DNA of 64,000 bases from contig JACBWW010000045.1 in assembly GCA_020086605.1 (NCBI GenBank), forward strand, positions 4,499,060 to 4,563,059. The letters are read 5' to 3'. Below, one piece after another: positions 1 to 13,966 of this stretch. Numbering within the stretch: position 1 is the first letter of the stretch; the number at the start of each line of letters is the position of its first letter. Position numbers and translations under genes: made by a program. The stretch comes from Lanius collurio. Lineage: Eukaryota; Chordata; Aves; Passeriformes; Laniidae. A model generated the notes under the pieces. It had not been told where the DNA came from. It made no database searches and was given only the letters and a program-made list of their open reading frames with translations.

Positions 1-3000
1 CTTCAGGAGGAAAATGCCATTTAGGAGCTCTGAAGGGGAATCCCTGCACTCCTTTTCCTGGCCCATGGCTTCAGCCAGCCCTCCCTCCATGTGTGAGGTG
101 CTGGGTGTGGGCAGCCCTTGGAGCGGTGCCACAGTGGCTGCTCCTGGTTCCTCTGCTGCCCTGGGAAATGGGCACAAACCTGGGCAGGAGCCCAAGGGTG
201 GCAGGCTGGTTTATCTTAAGGAGCAGAGGGTGGCACTGGTCACAGATATAAATTTCAGTCGGGGACTGTGACTCACAAAGAGTTCACGTCTCACAGCAAA
301 ATCTCGGTCCTGCAAGGACCAAGGGACACTAAAGGTTTCCTTCCAGGACAAAACCACCCCAAAAGGAAAGGGATGCTCCCAAGGCAGCCAGAGACACACA
401 GAAGACCAAATGAGAGACCCTCATTCACCTGTAAGCTCCTGACCCCATTACTTTTCACTGAATGAACTAAGAAGTGAAACAGCAGCAGCTCTGACAAGCC
501 CGTGGGCCAGCAGGGATGGGCAAAGCAGAGCTCGTTCACCTTAAGCCTCAGAAATAAAATGGAATGGCCAAATGCAATGTTACTAAGAAAAAGTAATGGA
601 AATATTATGGTTTTTCCTTGAAATTTATGACTAGATTTTATTTCTAAACACTCAGAAGGAGTCTGTTAAAACCCCATTCATAATTCAGTTGGCTAAAATT
701 CACATATCTAATGAAAGTAACAGTAAATCTGAGCTGCAGAAAGTATAATTTAATTTATCCATGACAATGAGAAAAGCAGTCTATGTGCTAAATACCAGAA
801 TAATTTTCATTGTCCTACAAATGACTCACTGAAAAAGGCACTAAATGATAAAATTAAATCTTGGTGGTCTGAATTAATTCATGTCCTTTCTCTTTCCTGA
901 ATACCTACAGACAACATTATTTTCCTTCTCTAAAAGTAAAGTGCGCCAAGAGACAAAACAGAGCACAGAACAGCTCTTGACAGATTATTTTTTTCAGGGT
1001 AAATTCTACTTCAGAAATTTTACTGTTCAGACACTAACCTGAAGAAGTGCCAAAAGAAAAAAAAATATCTTTGGCAACAGAGTCCATAATTACATAAGTA
1101 CACTTAGAGGCTCGTGTGAGTCTTACTTTTCCAAGTTCCCTTTTACACAAGACACGTGATACACACTGAAATCAATCCAACCAATCATCAAAACCATCTT
1201 GCACCTTTTCATTACAAAAAGGTTGGCGACAGAGAGCAGATTTTTGTAATGAGATATGAAACACTGTAAGTCTAAGAGTCCTTAGAAGTAAATGACAGCA
1301 GCATTCTACAAAAAAAAAGACCATATTCCTATTTAAACAAGCTTTTTGTGAGGGAGAGGCCTTTGGAATTGCCCTCTGGTGTCATTCCATGTGGGTGAAA
1401 TCTATTGAAAGGAATTTAGCAACTTTTTTTCCAAGAGAAAATATCTGTTTCCATGCCACTCTCATACACCATTTTTCCAATTTCCTCACAATATAATAAA
1501 GTGGAAGGCAGCTTTTGCTCTCAAATGCTGTTTATCAGTTATGGGGCTGAGGTCAACTGAATTGAAAATTTAAAATCAGCCTCGGGGTTGATGTTACAAA
1601 TATCCTGTGTAATATATCAAATATATTTACAAGCTTTTACACATTCTAGATAATCTATCTTATATTAAGCTAGATGGAGGAATCAGATTAAGTTTTACTA
1701 AATATGTTTCTGTGTGTACTAATGTGTCTGTAAATGTGTGGAAAGAAAAACTAAGAATGTAGAGTTTTGTGATTTTCAATTACCAAAAGCAAGGAATGTG
1801 TCTGTGTGTCTATTAGAGCTGAAAAATTCTGATTCCAATGAAATGAGTGTGGTAAATCCCAGATTCCTCTGAGATATTTAAAACTGGCTTTTGTAATAAA
1901 GCACATCCTACTGCCACAGCAGTTAACATCTTTCTTTGGTAGAACTGGATGGTGCCCAACAGCCATGGCACTGCATGAAATTGAACCCATTCTAAAATAT
2001 CAGATTATTAGAGGGGAATTTTTAAACAAACAAACAAAAAAAAAAGGATCTATTTGAAAAATGTCAGTGGTTTTAAATGAAGCCATTGAGTTTTGAAACC
2101 TGTAATTTAATTGCCTTTTCCCTCTCCAGCTCAAGTCTAAATATCACACACACAGGAGCATAAAGAGCTGCTGGATTTTTATGCCAGCTTGGGGGTGCCT
2201 CTTTAGGCAAGCAGTAAAAGGCTAAACTACAGGGAATGGCTTGTTTGAATCAAATGCAAATATTGAACAGAGAAAATTGTTTTTGAGGACCCAGATCAGT
2301 CAGCCATTCAATAGTTTAAAGCCTCCACGATGCACTGCACAGCTCCAGCAGGCACACAGCTCCAAACCAAACCCAGTTTTGTGCCACAGCCAAACTCGTG
2401 CTGGAGGGGTTCAGTTCCATGCATAGGAAGGTCACTGGGATTTGCTGAGTTTGTGATCAGTGCATCCTCCTCTGCTTTTGTTCCTTCTTCACCAATTCTG
2501 AGCTGTGCTCACAGTGCAGCACTGATATTCAAAGCAGTGATATTCAATACAAAGATTTGGATTCATGCTGACCCTCCTGTTGGGTTTAACTCCTCCTGCT
2601 GCCCCTCGTGTTTCAAATTCCTTCTGTAAAAAACTACCCAGGATTACATTATTTAAAAACATCACCTTAAAGCTGATAACTTCTTTACTTTAAAATCATT
2701 ATTTGATTAATGACTGCTTTAAATGGGTGCTGCTCATCAGAAGGGGCTTTTCTTTACAGGGAGCAAGCACAGATGAGACAGACTGAAAGGAATGGAGTAC
2801 AATGCAGAACTTGCCAAGCAAAAATCTGAGTATTGCTGACCCTTTCCAACAGATTTCTCCCTGAGGACACACTGCATCTTCTAAAAGCAATTTTTAAGGT
2901 TACCTCTTAAAACAAGCTAATAATACAGGACATGAGGATATTAACTGAAGGTGGAGAAATTATTACTTTAGAGACTATTCAATCATCAGCACATTATTCT

Positions 3001-6000
3001 CTTGATAGATGGTGAGGAAACATTTGTGTTTTCTATTCAGAATATGCAGATGAAATACCTACAGTCCTCATTCAACTACAAACACATAGAACCATGTTGG
3101 TTCTTTCTTGAAAAGATTCTCACCATGAGAGCTTATACAGAATTTGCATCTTGACTGTAATTAAGATGAGAAAATAAAAGGTGTCTTCTGGAAGGGCATG
3201 AAGACAAGGCAGTCAAGAGGATAATGACAACAAATGTTGGCATCTTTCACTTGGATATGCATGATTTCAGTTCAGAGACAGCACCCTCAGAGCCATGATG
3301 GCCAAACACAGGTAAAAGCTGTGCATCAACTTAAAAATGGTCAAGTATCTCAATAAATCCCTGCTGGGAGAATAAGGAATAAATATTTATGCCATTAACC
3401 CATTTCCCCAGAAAATTCAGTTTTTAATATTATTATCACTTACTCTGTTTACTTCATCTTGAAGTTTACTTTTCTTCTGACAAATTAATCTTAGCTTGGA
3501 TTAATTATTTGTTTTCACTGCTGTCTTATCAAACTTTTGAAATAACTTTAAACATGAATATGCATGTGTGTTATTTATCTACATCAAATGATTTAACATG
3601 CTTTCATCAGAAGTTCTGGCAAGGCTCTTTGTCAGAATGGCAACTCTTTTATACAGCAAACTCTTTACAAAGTTAATGTCTTTAGGGAAATGAAGTTTTG
3701 AGGTGGAAATATTGAATCCCTGAAGGTTTCCAATCTTGAAAGTATTTTTACAGGAATATTTCCCTTTGCTTCCCTGCAATGATCAGGGCTGTACAACAGT
3801 TAAGAAAAACCCTCTGCTAAACTTTCTAGCCAGACACGAAACTCACCTGGTTTCACATTATATTCATATTCTACTACTATTTAAAAGTTTTGTTTTCTTC
3901 TATGGGCTAAAAGGACAAGCTGAAATCACTCATGTTGCACCCAAATGTGCCTTTTACTCTGAATAAATTACTGTGATACAAAAAGGGGATCTGACAGATA
4001 CAGCCTGGAAAGAAAAGGAGCTCCTGCTTAAACCAAAGCAGTTCAACTCAGTCAAGGGATATAACTGAGTAAATTCTGTATTTACATGACTAATTTACAG
4101 GAATTTGAAGGTGTCACCCACAGGGTGAAGAGGGAATGTTCCAAAACTCATGGGTGGAACAAAAACTCTGCTGTGCTGGGTGGGATTTTGGCTGTTACAA
4201 AGTTATTACAAACCCAATGCCTCTTTCCTCAGCAATGTAGGGATGTGCATGGGGGGATTGCAGGAAAAAATGGAAATTCTTCCAGAGACATGACCCTTAA
4301 ATCAGCACCACTTTATTTGGAAATACGGTGCTCCCAATTTTCCCTTTCTGCATTGAGCCCCCCTTTCCCTCGTGCTCATTATTAATTCTTGCTGTGCAAG
4401 GCAAGGTGAGCTCCAGCTGAGTTCATTGATCCAACCTATCCATGTTTTCCTGGGGAAACTTTGCCACTACATCTTGGGAAATTTACTGAACCTCACAGAG
4501 ACAATCCTAAGAATTATCCCAGTGATGAACAAGAATACTCATCTCCTTTTGGAGCAAAACTGATCAGATCTCATGATTACAGCCACTAAATGAAGTGATT
4601 TTTAATCACAGCAGACAGCAGACATGTGCTTTTGTATCTTAAATAAATTGTTTTTTAAAAAGTGCATCTTTCCTTACCCCCCCTAAAAAAAAAAAAGATT
4701 GGAAACTTAACAACTTAATATGCTGGCTTGAATTATTAGCTTAGCATCAACTAAATGGAAAAAGAAAGACTCCATGTACAGAAACTGGCTGGCTCCTAAT
4801 GGAAATTGCTAAACAGTTCCAAGCAGTAAAGATCATAAGAACATTAACAGCTTCATAACACAAGCAGCAGCGACAAAAATAACAGCCAAATACTTGAAAA
4901 CAAGCACAATTTATGAATGGATTTCTATGACCTGGCTGCCTCAATTGCAGGGAAGTGAGTTCTATGACCCAGCAAGTCCCATTGCACCCTCTGTCCTTTA
5001 TTAACTTGTATTTATTCGGATATAGCCTTTTAAAGGAGCTGAGCATCAACAAACTGAAAGTGGAGTAGTACAAAAGGCCCAAAGGAAGGTTAAAAAAAAG
5101 TAATGGAAATCTGTGTAGTTTATGGATGTCTAGGGAAATCACAGCTCGAGTTCTTTATAAGTTTAAAAATACAACTATTTCGTTTTAAACAGCTTTTATG
5201 CAACTCCAGACAGCTTCAGGTGGTACCAAAAAAAAAAAAAAATAAAAATAAAGCACCTTTTGCATTTCTCTGTGGTTTCTCTTGTGCCTCCTAGTGCAAT
5301 ATGAGTAGGATAATTACATAGAATATGTTCAAAATGTAATTCTGGGGTGTCTAACAAGTAGCTAAACTTTCCAGAGGAACTGGAAAACTAATCCAGCCCT
5401 GGATCCTTCCTGAGCAGGCTGCAGCCAACCCCAAAGCAGCACAGCTGTAGGACCTGGATGTGCAGGAGGCTTTGCTGTGTTGGGCAAATCTACTCCATGG
5501 TGAGTTTAAGGACTCCACACACATTTCAGACTTATTTCAGTCCAATCAGCTCCTCACACAGATGAGAAATGCCTAAAGGACTGTCCTGGGAGGTGATTTT
5601 ACTGCAGCACCCCAGCACTCAGCATTCTCTTTCCCCTTTGCACAGCAGTGAGTTAAAGCTGTTGGAATTCTGGGGGATATTTTAACAACACCACTGCCAC
5701 CCAACCTGGTTTGCCCTTCAGCTGATTACTTGTTGAAGGTACATTTAAAAGCATACAGATTCATACAGAAAGTGCTCATCTGTAGCACAGCTCAGGGATT
5801 GCCAACTGTACCCCCTCAGCCACCACAGACTTTGGCAGTGTGTCCTGAGCCTCAGCCTGTGCTCACAGGAATTGTGTAGGAATTAACCCAGATCCCTTTT
5901 TTAACCTCTTTCTTCTCCATTCAACATCAATTAAATCCACCCAAAAACTTGTTACTGTTTGCACTCTCATTCAGCTTTTAAATCAAGAAATAAATTACCA

Positions 6001-9000
6001 AGGTAGAAGGTATGGAAAGAACGTGAACGGATTAATGATAATTAAAGCAGTTACCAAAATACACCATCATTTTGAGCTTGAAAAGGCCCTCACACTTCCC
6101 ACTAAAAAAAAAAAAAAATAAAAACAAACCCTCTGCAGTGCCCTGAGGTTTTTGAGCAATAAACAGATCTGGGGTTGGGAGAAGCAATAGGATTAACAAT
6201 GAATTTTAATGCAGTTGTCAGAATTGACACTGAATAGATTCACTTACATATCAGTTTATTTAGCTTGGCATTACAGAATTCCTCCTCTACTGTATTTTTT
6301 ATTGTGGTTTACTTCAAAAACTTGAAACCAGTATCAGGAAGCTCTCCTCCACCTAGCAGTCACCTTATTATTCCTGAGGTCCTTTTTTGTACAATAAAGA
6401 CTTTTTGAATTAATGAATAAAAAAAGTCTTGTTTAATTCACAGCAGATTTCAAATTGAAATTCCACAGCTGCAGAATATACCAAGTCTCACAAGTCACAG
6501 AAAACTAACTTGATTGCAACTGGGAAAGAGAAAAAATACCCCCAGCAGATAAAGCCTTTAGACCAAAGTTCTACAAGAGTAACTCATATGCAGGAGACAA
6601 ATTCACCAATCCTGATCATTCCTTCATTACCTGGTGTAAGACAGGAAATTCTGCCCCCCTGGCATGGACATGAACAGACCTGGCCTGAAGGTCCCAGCAC
6701 TTTATAACCCATCCACCTTCAGGACACGTTTCCTTCACCCACTCCAAAGTGCTAAAGCCATTAATGCATTTTGCAATGCCATGCTTTGGTACATAAATAT
6801 ATATAATTATTATTTTTTTTTTAACAGCACTCTGGAAAGCTCCAGTGAACACTGGGCAGTGCTTTGTAAGCACAGGAAATGGAGAAACAGGAGGAAGGTT
6901 TGGATCAGCTGATGGCTAACGTGGGAAAAGAGGTGGTGACAACTCCAGCTGTTCATATCTTAAATGCCCCTTATTTCTTAAATTATTGTCAATTCACAAT
7001 GAAAAAATGGGGAAGTGAAGTCTTTCTACAGTTATACAATTAACTAAAATTATGACTTTGGTATTATACACTACTGGATTAATTCTAATTGAGAAAATAA
7101 AGAATTTATTACATTGTTTCAGCTCAAGGTTAATGCTTTTATTTTTTCACTCTAAATTTATTTTTCCTCCTCTCCTTAATTTAAAATATCTGTAGATTAA
7201 AAAATGAAGGCAGTGAATAACATAATAATAGCTAAATAACTTGTTCTTTAGAAAGAAATATTTTAAATGAGGACAAATACAATCTCAATTTTAGAAGTTT
7301 CTTCAGAGTAAAATTCTGGAGTCCTTCAGATTTTCAGGCTTCTCTCTTTGGGCTTTAAAGGAGTGCCCATAAACCAACTCAAGTGTCTCTCTTCTGCACC
7401 TCATGCCAAAATACAGAGATTTCTCCTATCCAAATATTTCATATGTTGAGTCTGTACTTGCAGAAAATGCATTCCAAATCTTAAAGGCAGACAGAAGAGG
7501 CTGCATGCACCAATTTTACAAACTAAGAACTTAACAAGTCTTGACTAATCCTGGTTTATAAAAGCTTTGACTTTGGAAATTACACTCTGGACCCCTCCCT
7601 GAGTGGTCAAATTTTGCCCTTCTAAATTGCCCATATTTTGTATTTTTCCATGAACTCTACTCAGAAAACTCGTATCAGGAAAGTGTTACTTTTTATTTCA
7701 AAGTCCCTCCTAATTTTATGCTGAGGATCTGATGAGATGCAGATCTGTATTCCGAATTTCTACAATATGACCTTTCCTGAATTTGATTTACTGGAGCCTC
7801 AGATGTGATGGTTCCCATTTGCACACTTTGTTTTATATGGATGACATTTTCCCTCAAACATTAACCTGCCATTTTATTGTCTCTCAACATGTTTCCTAGA
7901 TGGAACAGTTTTGACTTGTCACAAAATCAAAATTGGCCCACAAAAAATTAAGCTCTGGTAAGGAAAATGCTTTTTTTTTTGTTTTTTTGGGTTTTTTTGT
8001 CCTTGTGAGAACAGATTTTTACATTAAACCTTGTGCATTTTATTTTTAACAGAACACATAGCTTGCTTTTCTCTTAGGCCACATATTTTACATGAAGTCT
8101 AAAGGGCCTTTCACGGGGTGCTACATATGAACTGAAGCCTTTAAGGTATTATTTATGAAAGGATAGGAAAAAAAATGCCCTATGAAATTATTTTATGCTA
8201 TTCCATTGACTAAAATCCATGAACCAGTGAAGAAATTAAGCTCACTGACATGACTTCCTCCTGTCTCATGTGATTATTGACACATAGGTTGGCTGTTTTT
8301 CTGCATCAGTCACACAGAGAATTAAGGACTTCCTGAGACAGAACACAGGAGAACACTGCAGGGAGAGGGAATTGTTTCATGTGCCTTCTTATAAATTTCT
8401 GATTTCTAGCCTTTTGCTTCTATTTATGCTGCTAAGATAGGTGCAAATCTCTTTTTCAGTATTTGGTTCCTTCAGTGAATCAGGAATATCTGCTGAGGAC
8501 TCTGCTGCTTCATCATTCCACAAAATGTAGATATAAATATGCAATTATTTTTTCCAAAAATAAAAATAACCAAAATGTGATTGAAACACGTTATTAGCAC
8601 TTATTAAGAAACAGAAGTTCTATTTTTTTGTTTAATAATCATCTTTCTTGAAATAAGGATGCACGACATTCCAAAGGCATGCAGGAGTGACTAAAAATTC
8701 ACGAGAGAACACCTCAGTATAATTAAAATATTTTTGTAAAATACAGTGTGAATTTTTAATAAGCTATTGTTAGAGCACTACCAACCTTGAAAATTAAACA
8801 CTGTGCATTTTAAGACATTTTGACATCTCTGCTGCAAAAAACAGTACAAAATGCACACTCCTCTGCACACAAAGTACTGAACTGAAAGACTCCCTGCAGT
8901 TCTGAATTCCTTCTCTTCACTCATTCTGTCAAACTTTTATAAAAATTATTTTGAAAAGCCCTGAGGAAGCAAGTCCCAAACTGCAGCTTATCCACATCAC

Positions 9001-9148
9001 ATATTATTGGTGATCATGGTAAATACTTATAACTAATAGCTAGAATTCTTATTCTAATAATATTGGTGTTACAGAGAAAGCAACAGATTTATAAGAAATA
9101 CTGTCCTTGAAATAAAAGAAAATTAATTCCTTAAAAAGTAGGAAAACC
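1..9148. other. Single-copy AT-rich DNA, no gene seen
   Basis: No coding gene, RNA gene or recognised transposon is visible here. Open frames are short and have no recognisable domain. The longest lies on the minus strand at 4747-5142 (131 codons, Leu/Phe/Cys-rich), and nothing supports translation. Small features are an A15 run at 5228-5242 that continues A-rich to 5252, an A15 run at 6104-6118, a short AAAC run near 2028-2046 and a T-rich run with isolated Gs at 7971-8000. The first 540 bases and 5380-5900 are somewhat GC-richer than the rest. It could be intergenic or intronic. Confidence 0.6.
6397..6430. repeat. Perfect 10-bp inverted repeat beside an AATAAA
   Basis: AAGACTTTTT at 6397-6406 is matched by AAAAAGTCTT at 6421-6430 with a 14-nt AT-rich loop, so either strand could fold into a hairpin. 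An AATAAA hexamer lies at 6393-6398 and overlaps the left arm. Both elements are simple enough to arise by chance in AT-rich DNA. Confidence 0.5.
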
Positions 9149-9221
9149 ATATACATAAATATATATATCCATATATAGATATAGAGAGATGTATATAAAT
9201 TTAAATATATATTTTTTATTT
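9149..9221. repeat. Degenerate AT microsatellite
   Basis: The stretch is almost entirely alternating A and T with occasional C and G, ending in a T-rich run. It directly abuts the 5' truncation point of the CR1 fragment at 9224, so it may be the AT-rich target of that insertion or may have expanded beside it. Confidence 0.8.
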
Positions 9222-9223
9222 AC

Positions 9224-9464
9224 AGGAGCCTGCAGTGACAGGACAAGGGGTAAGAGCTTCAGACTGGGAGAGAATAATTTCAGAAGGAAATTCTTCCCTG
9301 TGGGTGCCCAGAGGAGCCGTGGCTGCCTCACCCCTGGAGGTGTTCCAGGCCAGGTTAGATGGGGCTTGGAGCAACCTGGGATAGTGGGAGGTGTCCCTGG
9401 CAGGGGGGCAGAAGTCCATGTTCTTTAAGGTTTCTTCCAGCTCAAACCATTTTATTATCTATAT
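9224..9464 (+). mobile_element. CR1 LINE, 5'-truncated 3' end
   Basis: This is the 3' end of a CR1 non-LTR retrotransposon in sense orientation. The typical blocks appear in order: GTGACAGGACAAGGGG (from 9234), the segment before the bird CR1 tail with GAAGGAAATTCTTCCCTGTG (about 9281), a block containing CCAGGCCAGGTTAGATGGGG (9347-9366), GGTGTCCCTGGCAGGGGGGC, and finally TTCTTCCAGCTCAAACCATT leading into a decayed version of the octamer tail. The reverse transcriptase region is missing, as is usual for 5'-truncated CR1 copies. Substitutions and small gaps against the remembered family sequence mark it as an old inactive copy. Confidence 0.92.
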
Positions 9465-11659
9465 AGATAACCTGGACCTTTCAATCCAGCCTTTATTTTC
9501 CATGAAAACAATGAGGCATGGATAAGAAAAGGTAGTTTTAAAGTTCTCCTGGAATCTCTTCAGATTGCTGCTCTGGAGAGATGGGACACAACCCAGTTCC
9601 ATTTGGAGGTGGGGGAAGGGACCTTCCCCAGGACATTCTGGTCACAGATTCCTGTCCTTCCTCTATGAACTGCAGGTTGTCCTGAGCTTTTCCCTGATAT
9701 TTTTGAAGGAAGGGGAGTTGGGTTTGTTTCTACATTTTCTATATTTGTTTCTACATTTTCCTAGGAAGGTGCTTTGTTGTTTGGGTGTTTTTTTCCAAAT
9801 ATCTGTTTTACAGAACTGTGTTCCTGACAAAGGCAGATCTGGATCACAACAAGAAGTGGTAACACCACCCAGGAAAGGTTCAGGCCAGGCTGAGCTGCAC
9901 TGGCTGATTTACAGCCTTTCACCCAGCAGATAAACCCTCCTGGGAGCAGCAGCCAACCTCACCGGCTGATACCCACCTAACACCAGCCTTGGGGCACTTT
10001 GTGCCCTCCTGAGCTGGCACTGAGCGTGGCCTGGGGTAGGTGTGACCCCTCCCAGCCTGTCCCCAGCCCCTGGGACAGGGCACCTCTCCCACCCAGCATC
10101 CGCCCGCGCCCCGGCTCCGCGGCCGCAGAAATGGGTCCTGTTGGTACCAGCCACTGCCAGCCTCCTGTTCGTGTCTCAGGGAACAGAGGAGACACAGGGG
10201 ACTGGGAGGAGAAATCTGTGCCATCAGGGCTCTTCTCAAAGCAGGCAGAGTGTGATTTTTCCCATTTCCCTCTTTGCTTTTTTGCACCAATGCCTCTGTC
10301 AGGGTGACCACTTGCTGTTTGCTGGGCCTGTTTTATTTCCCACATGGCAGAGTATTGCTCATGTAGCCTTGCAAAATTACAGCAGACATTCTTTTACTTT
10401 CCCCCAAAGCTCCAGATGCAGGCTGATAAAAAACAAAGCTCAGTTTTTTTCTGAGGATGGATTTTCACTACTTGAGCTCCTCATTCCTCACACACCTTAT
10501 CCATAGAGCCCTTCCCTGTGACTGCCCCGAGCCCTCATCCTTGCCCACCCCAACACCCTTGGCAATTGTGGAATAATTTCAGCCTGTCCAGCAGTGTTAA
10601 GTGTTGAAACACAAGAGAAAAAGGGCCACTTGTTCAAAAGGTTCTGCAGGTAATATAAAGACATTTGGAAGATTTCACATTTCGGGAGGGGCGAGTGGGA
10701 GGGCTCTTAGAACTGCTTGATCAGCATCACCAATTTCCCCACAATAGCTGAGACAGCTGAATTAGGGAAATTATCTTTATTCAAAGACCATTCTAGCAAC
10801 TAACATAGTGATTAAAGCACTGCTTGCTCATGTATTATTTCTGTATTCTCATTTACTTTTACTGAAATCCTAAAATAAAATTACTGCCCAAAGTATGGCT
10901 GGTTTATTTCTCATAATAATCCAGATAGATTTTTACCACCATAATATTTAAACATTTTATTTCCTAAGGCATTAAACACAGTTTACAGTTAGCTGCAATA
11001 GTGCCTGGTATCAAAAATGGACATTTGTCTGAGACAAAAGGATTGTAGCTTTTTTGTATAATTGTATATTTTATATTTGTCCTCCTCATCACTCTAATTC
11101 AGCTGTGGATGTAAGAAACACCATGATAACCAAAAGGTTATAATTCTATCTCTATCCAATTTTATGCATTTAAATCTAGAATTCAGTAAAAATGTAATGA
11201 TGCTGATCTACTTCCATGGAAACTTGGATTTAGAGCACAGCAGTTCATTAAACCTCCCCTGGAGAAGTTCATATCATCCAACTGAGTAATTTGGATTTTC
11301 TATTCTGCCAAAGTGACACAGGAACTTTGCAACAGCCCAAAGTGTGGTTCTGCCAAAGATGAATACACACAAACACACTTTTACAACCTAAACTGCAGTA
11401 GGCAGAGATATTTATTAAGGTAAAAGGTCCTAGAAAGATAAAATTACCCAAGATTGAGGAAGATTCTGCTTCTGACTTGGCTAATCTGGAGCTGTGTTCT
11501 GTGCTTACATTCACAACAGGTACAAAAGAGAATAAGATTTATTGCTGTTAATTCTAACCCCCAAATCCAACGGTTTACTCTCAACATTTATTTCAAATTC
11601 TGAACGTGGAGGCTGCTTGGTTTGCAAGAACAGATGTTTTAGTTTTGTTAAAGGACTTT
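9465..11659. other. Single-copy DNA with a GC-richer block
   Basis: No gene is supported. The section 9890-10200 is GC-richer and contains a CpG-dense patch described separately. Frames of 120-154 codons overlap on both strands there, as expected where stop codons are scarce, and none shows a domain. From 10560 onward the sequence returns to AT-rich single-copy DNA. Confidence 0.55.
10101..10128. other. CpG-dense patch with a NotI-type site
   Basis: About seven CpG dinucleotides fall within 28 bases, including CCGCGG (10117-10122) and GCGGCCGC (10119-10126). CpG is scarce elsewhere in the window. The patch is far shorter than a normal CpG island, so a promoter role is only a possibility. Confidence 0.6.
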
Positions 11660-11775
11660 CCACTGGTTGGGTTGGAAGGACCTTAAGGCTCATCCAGTTC
11701 CATGTCCTGCCATGGGCAGGGGCACCTTCCACTGCCCCAGGTTACTCAAATCCCCATCCAGCCTGACTCTGAGTG
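11660..11775 (-). mobile_element. CR1 LINE fragment, antisense
   Basis: On the plus strand the sequence reads GGTTGGGTTGGAAGGACC (11668-11683 region), then CTCATCCAGTTCCATGTCCTGCCATGGGC in pieces, a block like CCACTGCCCCAGGTTACTCAA, and CCCCATCCAGCCTG. This is the reverse complement of the avian CR1 3' end, so the element lies on the minus strand with its 3' end to the left. Only about 115 bp remains, and the coding part is missing. The octamer tail has decayed beyond recognition. Confidence 0.93.
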
Positions 11776-13426
11776 TGCTGAAAGCCCTTCTAGAAGAGCC
11801 AGAGTGCCTTCAAACAAATTAAATCAGCAGAGTAGCAGTGTCCTTTTACTTTGAAAAAGAATTTTCAGTTTTCATTAAGAATTTTCTAAGGAATTATTCT
11901 ACATTAAAAATGCCAGAGTGTCCAGAGGACACCATCACCTGGATTTAATAAGATTTTCTGTCCTCTGTTATTTATATTTTGTTTCTAATGGACTATGAGC
12001 TCTTTGACAAGGATCTTATTACTTTTGCAATGAAACAGGGAAGGTCATCATTTAAACAATCATTTACAACAGATTATTGAAAACTTAATTTTTGAAGTCT
12101 ATATAAATATAAAAGTAATAGTAATTGGAGAGTTTAACCCATATTTTATTAAAATCAACAGTAATCTGATTTAACTCCTTGGAAAAAGTCAGGTCACCAG
12201 AAAAGAAAAAAATATTTTTGTCTTAATCATAAATGTTTAGAAAAATGAACAAAAATTTCTTTTCACACAGATGCTTTAAAACATTTTTAAAGCCACCCAA
12301 GAGCCACAGTCTTAGTCTCCCTTCAATGAGATTGAGAGGGCAGGTTTATTATTAAGTTTTTTATGCCAAAGTATAATCAGATTTATCTCGAGGATCAAAG
12401 ATATTTTTGCAGGTTTAGCTGAAATATTATCCATCTCTCAGTCATGGTCCTCAAGATTTTGGCATTCTACTGATAGACATGAACAACTCATTTTTCATTC
12501 CTGCAATCTTCTGTTAATGAAACAAAACCCTCAGCTATTTTAAATAGTTTGTTTAGTTTTAGCAACTCTTATCTCCTTAGGAAACTTTTAAACAAATTAT
12601 ATCTGTAGAATAAAAGTGGAAGAAACCCTAACTAATCTGTCATCACAAAAATATTAAATTAATTTTAAGATTATTTTTAAAACACTAGAGGTAGATCTTG
12701 CTCTTTAAATGACCTACTAAAGTTTATAAAGCTAAATATTTTATAAACTAATACAGCTAAATTCAACTTATCTTCATCTTTGAAGTCTACCTCTTTTATT
12801 CAAGATCTGAAGGAAGACTTCACCTGAAAGCTTGTTGTACTTTTTGACTGAAAGCCTTTGTTCTCCTTTCCAAATAAAATTGTTTATAAGGAAAGATTAC
12901 CCGAAGAAAAGAAGGAATACCCTCAATCTTATCTTGAAAGAGAAAGATCTTAGGCACTGAAAGATTTTTCTGTTACTGCCACAGCCATGAAATTATAATT
13001 TCTAGAAGCAAGGACATAGGAATGCCCTTTTGGGATTCTGTGGCAGGCAGGCAGGGATGGGCACCCAGCACACACCAACCATATTTGACCCTTTTTGACC
13101 CTTTTTCCCCCTTTTTTTCCATCACTGACCCACGTTAAGTGCTGCAGAACCTGGGGAAACTCCTGCCCAGTGAGGAGTGTTTGACTCCTCCCTCCTAAGA
13201 GCCCTCAAGGGAGATGGTTTTGTGCGGTATCAAAGAGGAAGCCCCAGCCCGGCTGAGCTGAGACTGTGCCCACCCTTTGGCATCCTCACCAGCTGCTGCA
13301 GGGAAGGCTCCCCAGGAGCCGTGGGGTGCCAGGGAGGAGCTGTGAGCTGAATGCAATAATTACAGAGCAGCTCCCGGCCTCAAACAGCTGCTTTAGGCAC
13401 TGCTACTGAGCCAGCTCCCTTCACTG
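11776..13426. other. Single-copy DNA, nothing recognised
   Basis: This AT-rich stretch shows no gene or clear transposon. A GC-richer part at 13030-13400 contains a short degenerate T-rich repeat with the unit TTTTTGACCC at about 13084-13120. An 8-bp inverted repeat (TGAAGTCT at 12781, AGACTTCA at 12815) is weak. Confidence 0.55.
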
Positions 13427-13959
13427 TGTTGTAGATGGGTCAAAATTCATGAGAAATTAAAACACTATAAATGTAATAAGTTATTAATGTGAGATCTAAA
13501 AATATAAACTATATCTTGTAAATTGTATATATGTTTAAACTTAAGTTGTGTTCAGAGTACACCTTGGCAAGTCTCATGACATCTTGCTCAAGGAAGGTAC
13601 TAATTAACATAAGAAGTGCAGGCAAGCTCAAGAGATGACCTCAGACCCATCAACCTCCTATGATTTCATCTTACCCAACAAGAATCTTTTTCCATCTGAA
13701 AGAAGTAAGAGATAGGATCTGCTGCTCCCTGGACATTGCTGATGAGTGGACCTATTACTCAAGATACCTCATTGTCATCATACAAGGATTTCTCGGAAAG
13801 CTCATCATATACTAGGATGAGTTACTGGAAACCATCAACCAGAGCACAAAGAGAATCCTTGGACACATCAACATCTAAATGGACCACTGAGCACCGGACC
13901 TGAGTATCATCAAGAATGAAAAGGACAAAAGATTTCATAGCCAGGAGCAAGAAAAACAG

Positions 13960-13966
13960 TATAAAA
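13960..13966 (+). promoter_or_regulatory. TATA box of the solo LTR
   Basis: TATAAAA follows CAG inside the LTR and lies about 150 bp before the AATAAA. That is the usual arrangement of a retroviral U3 promoter. Whether it still drives transcription cannot be told from sequence. Confidence 0.6.

Noticed and set aside
2597..2613. Second CTCF-like site, minus strand
   Set aside because: The sequence CACGAGGGGCAGC is one G short of the motif, so the two halves are out of register.
10042..10506. 154-codon plus-strand frame in the GC-richer block
   Set aside because: Several frames on both strands are open over the same bases, as expected from few stop codons. There is no domain, and the Pro/Ser/Gln-rich composition follows from base content.
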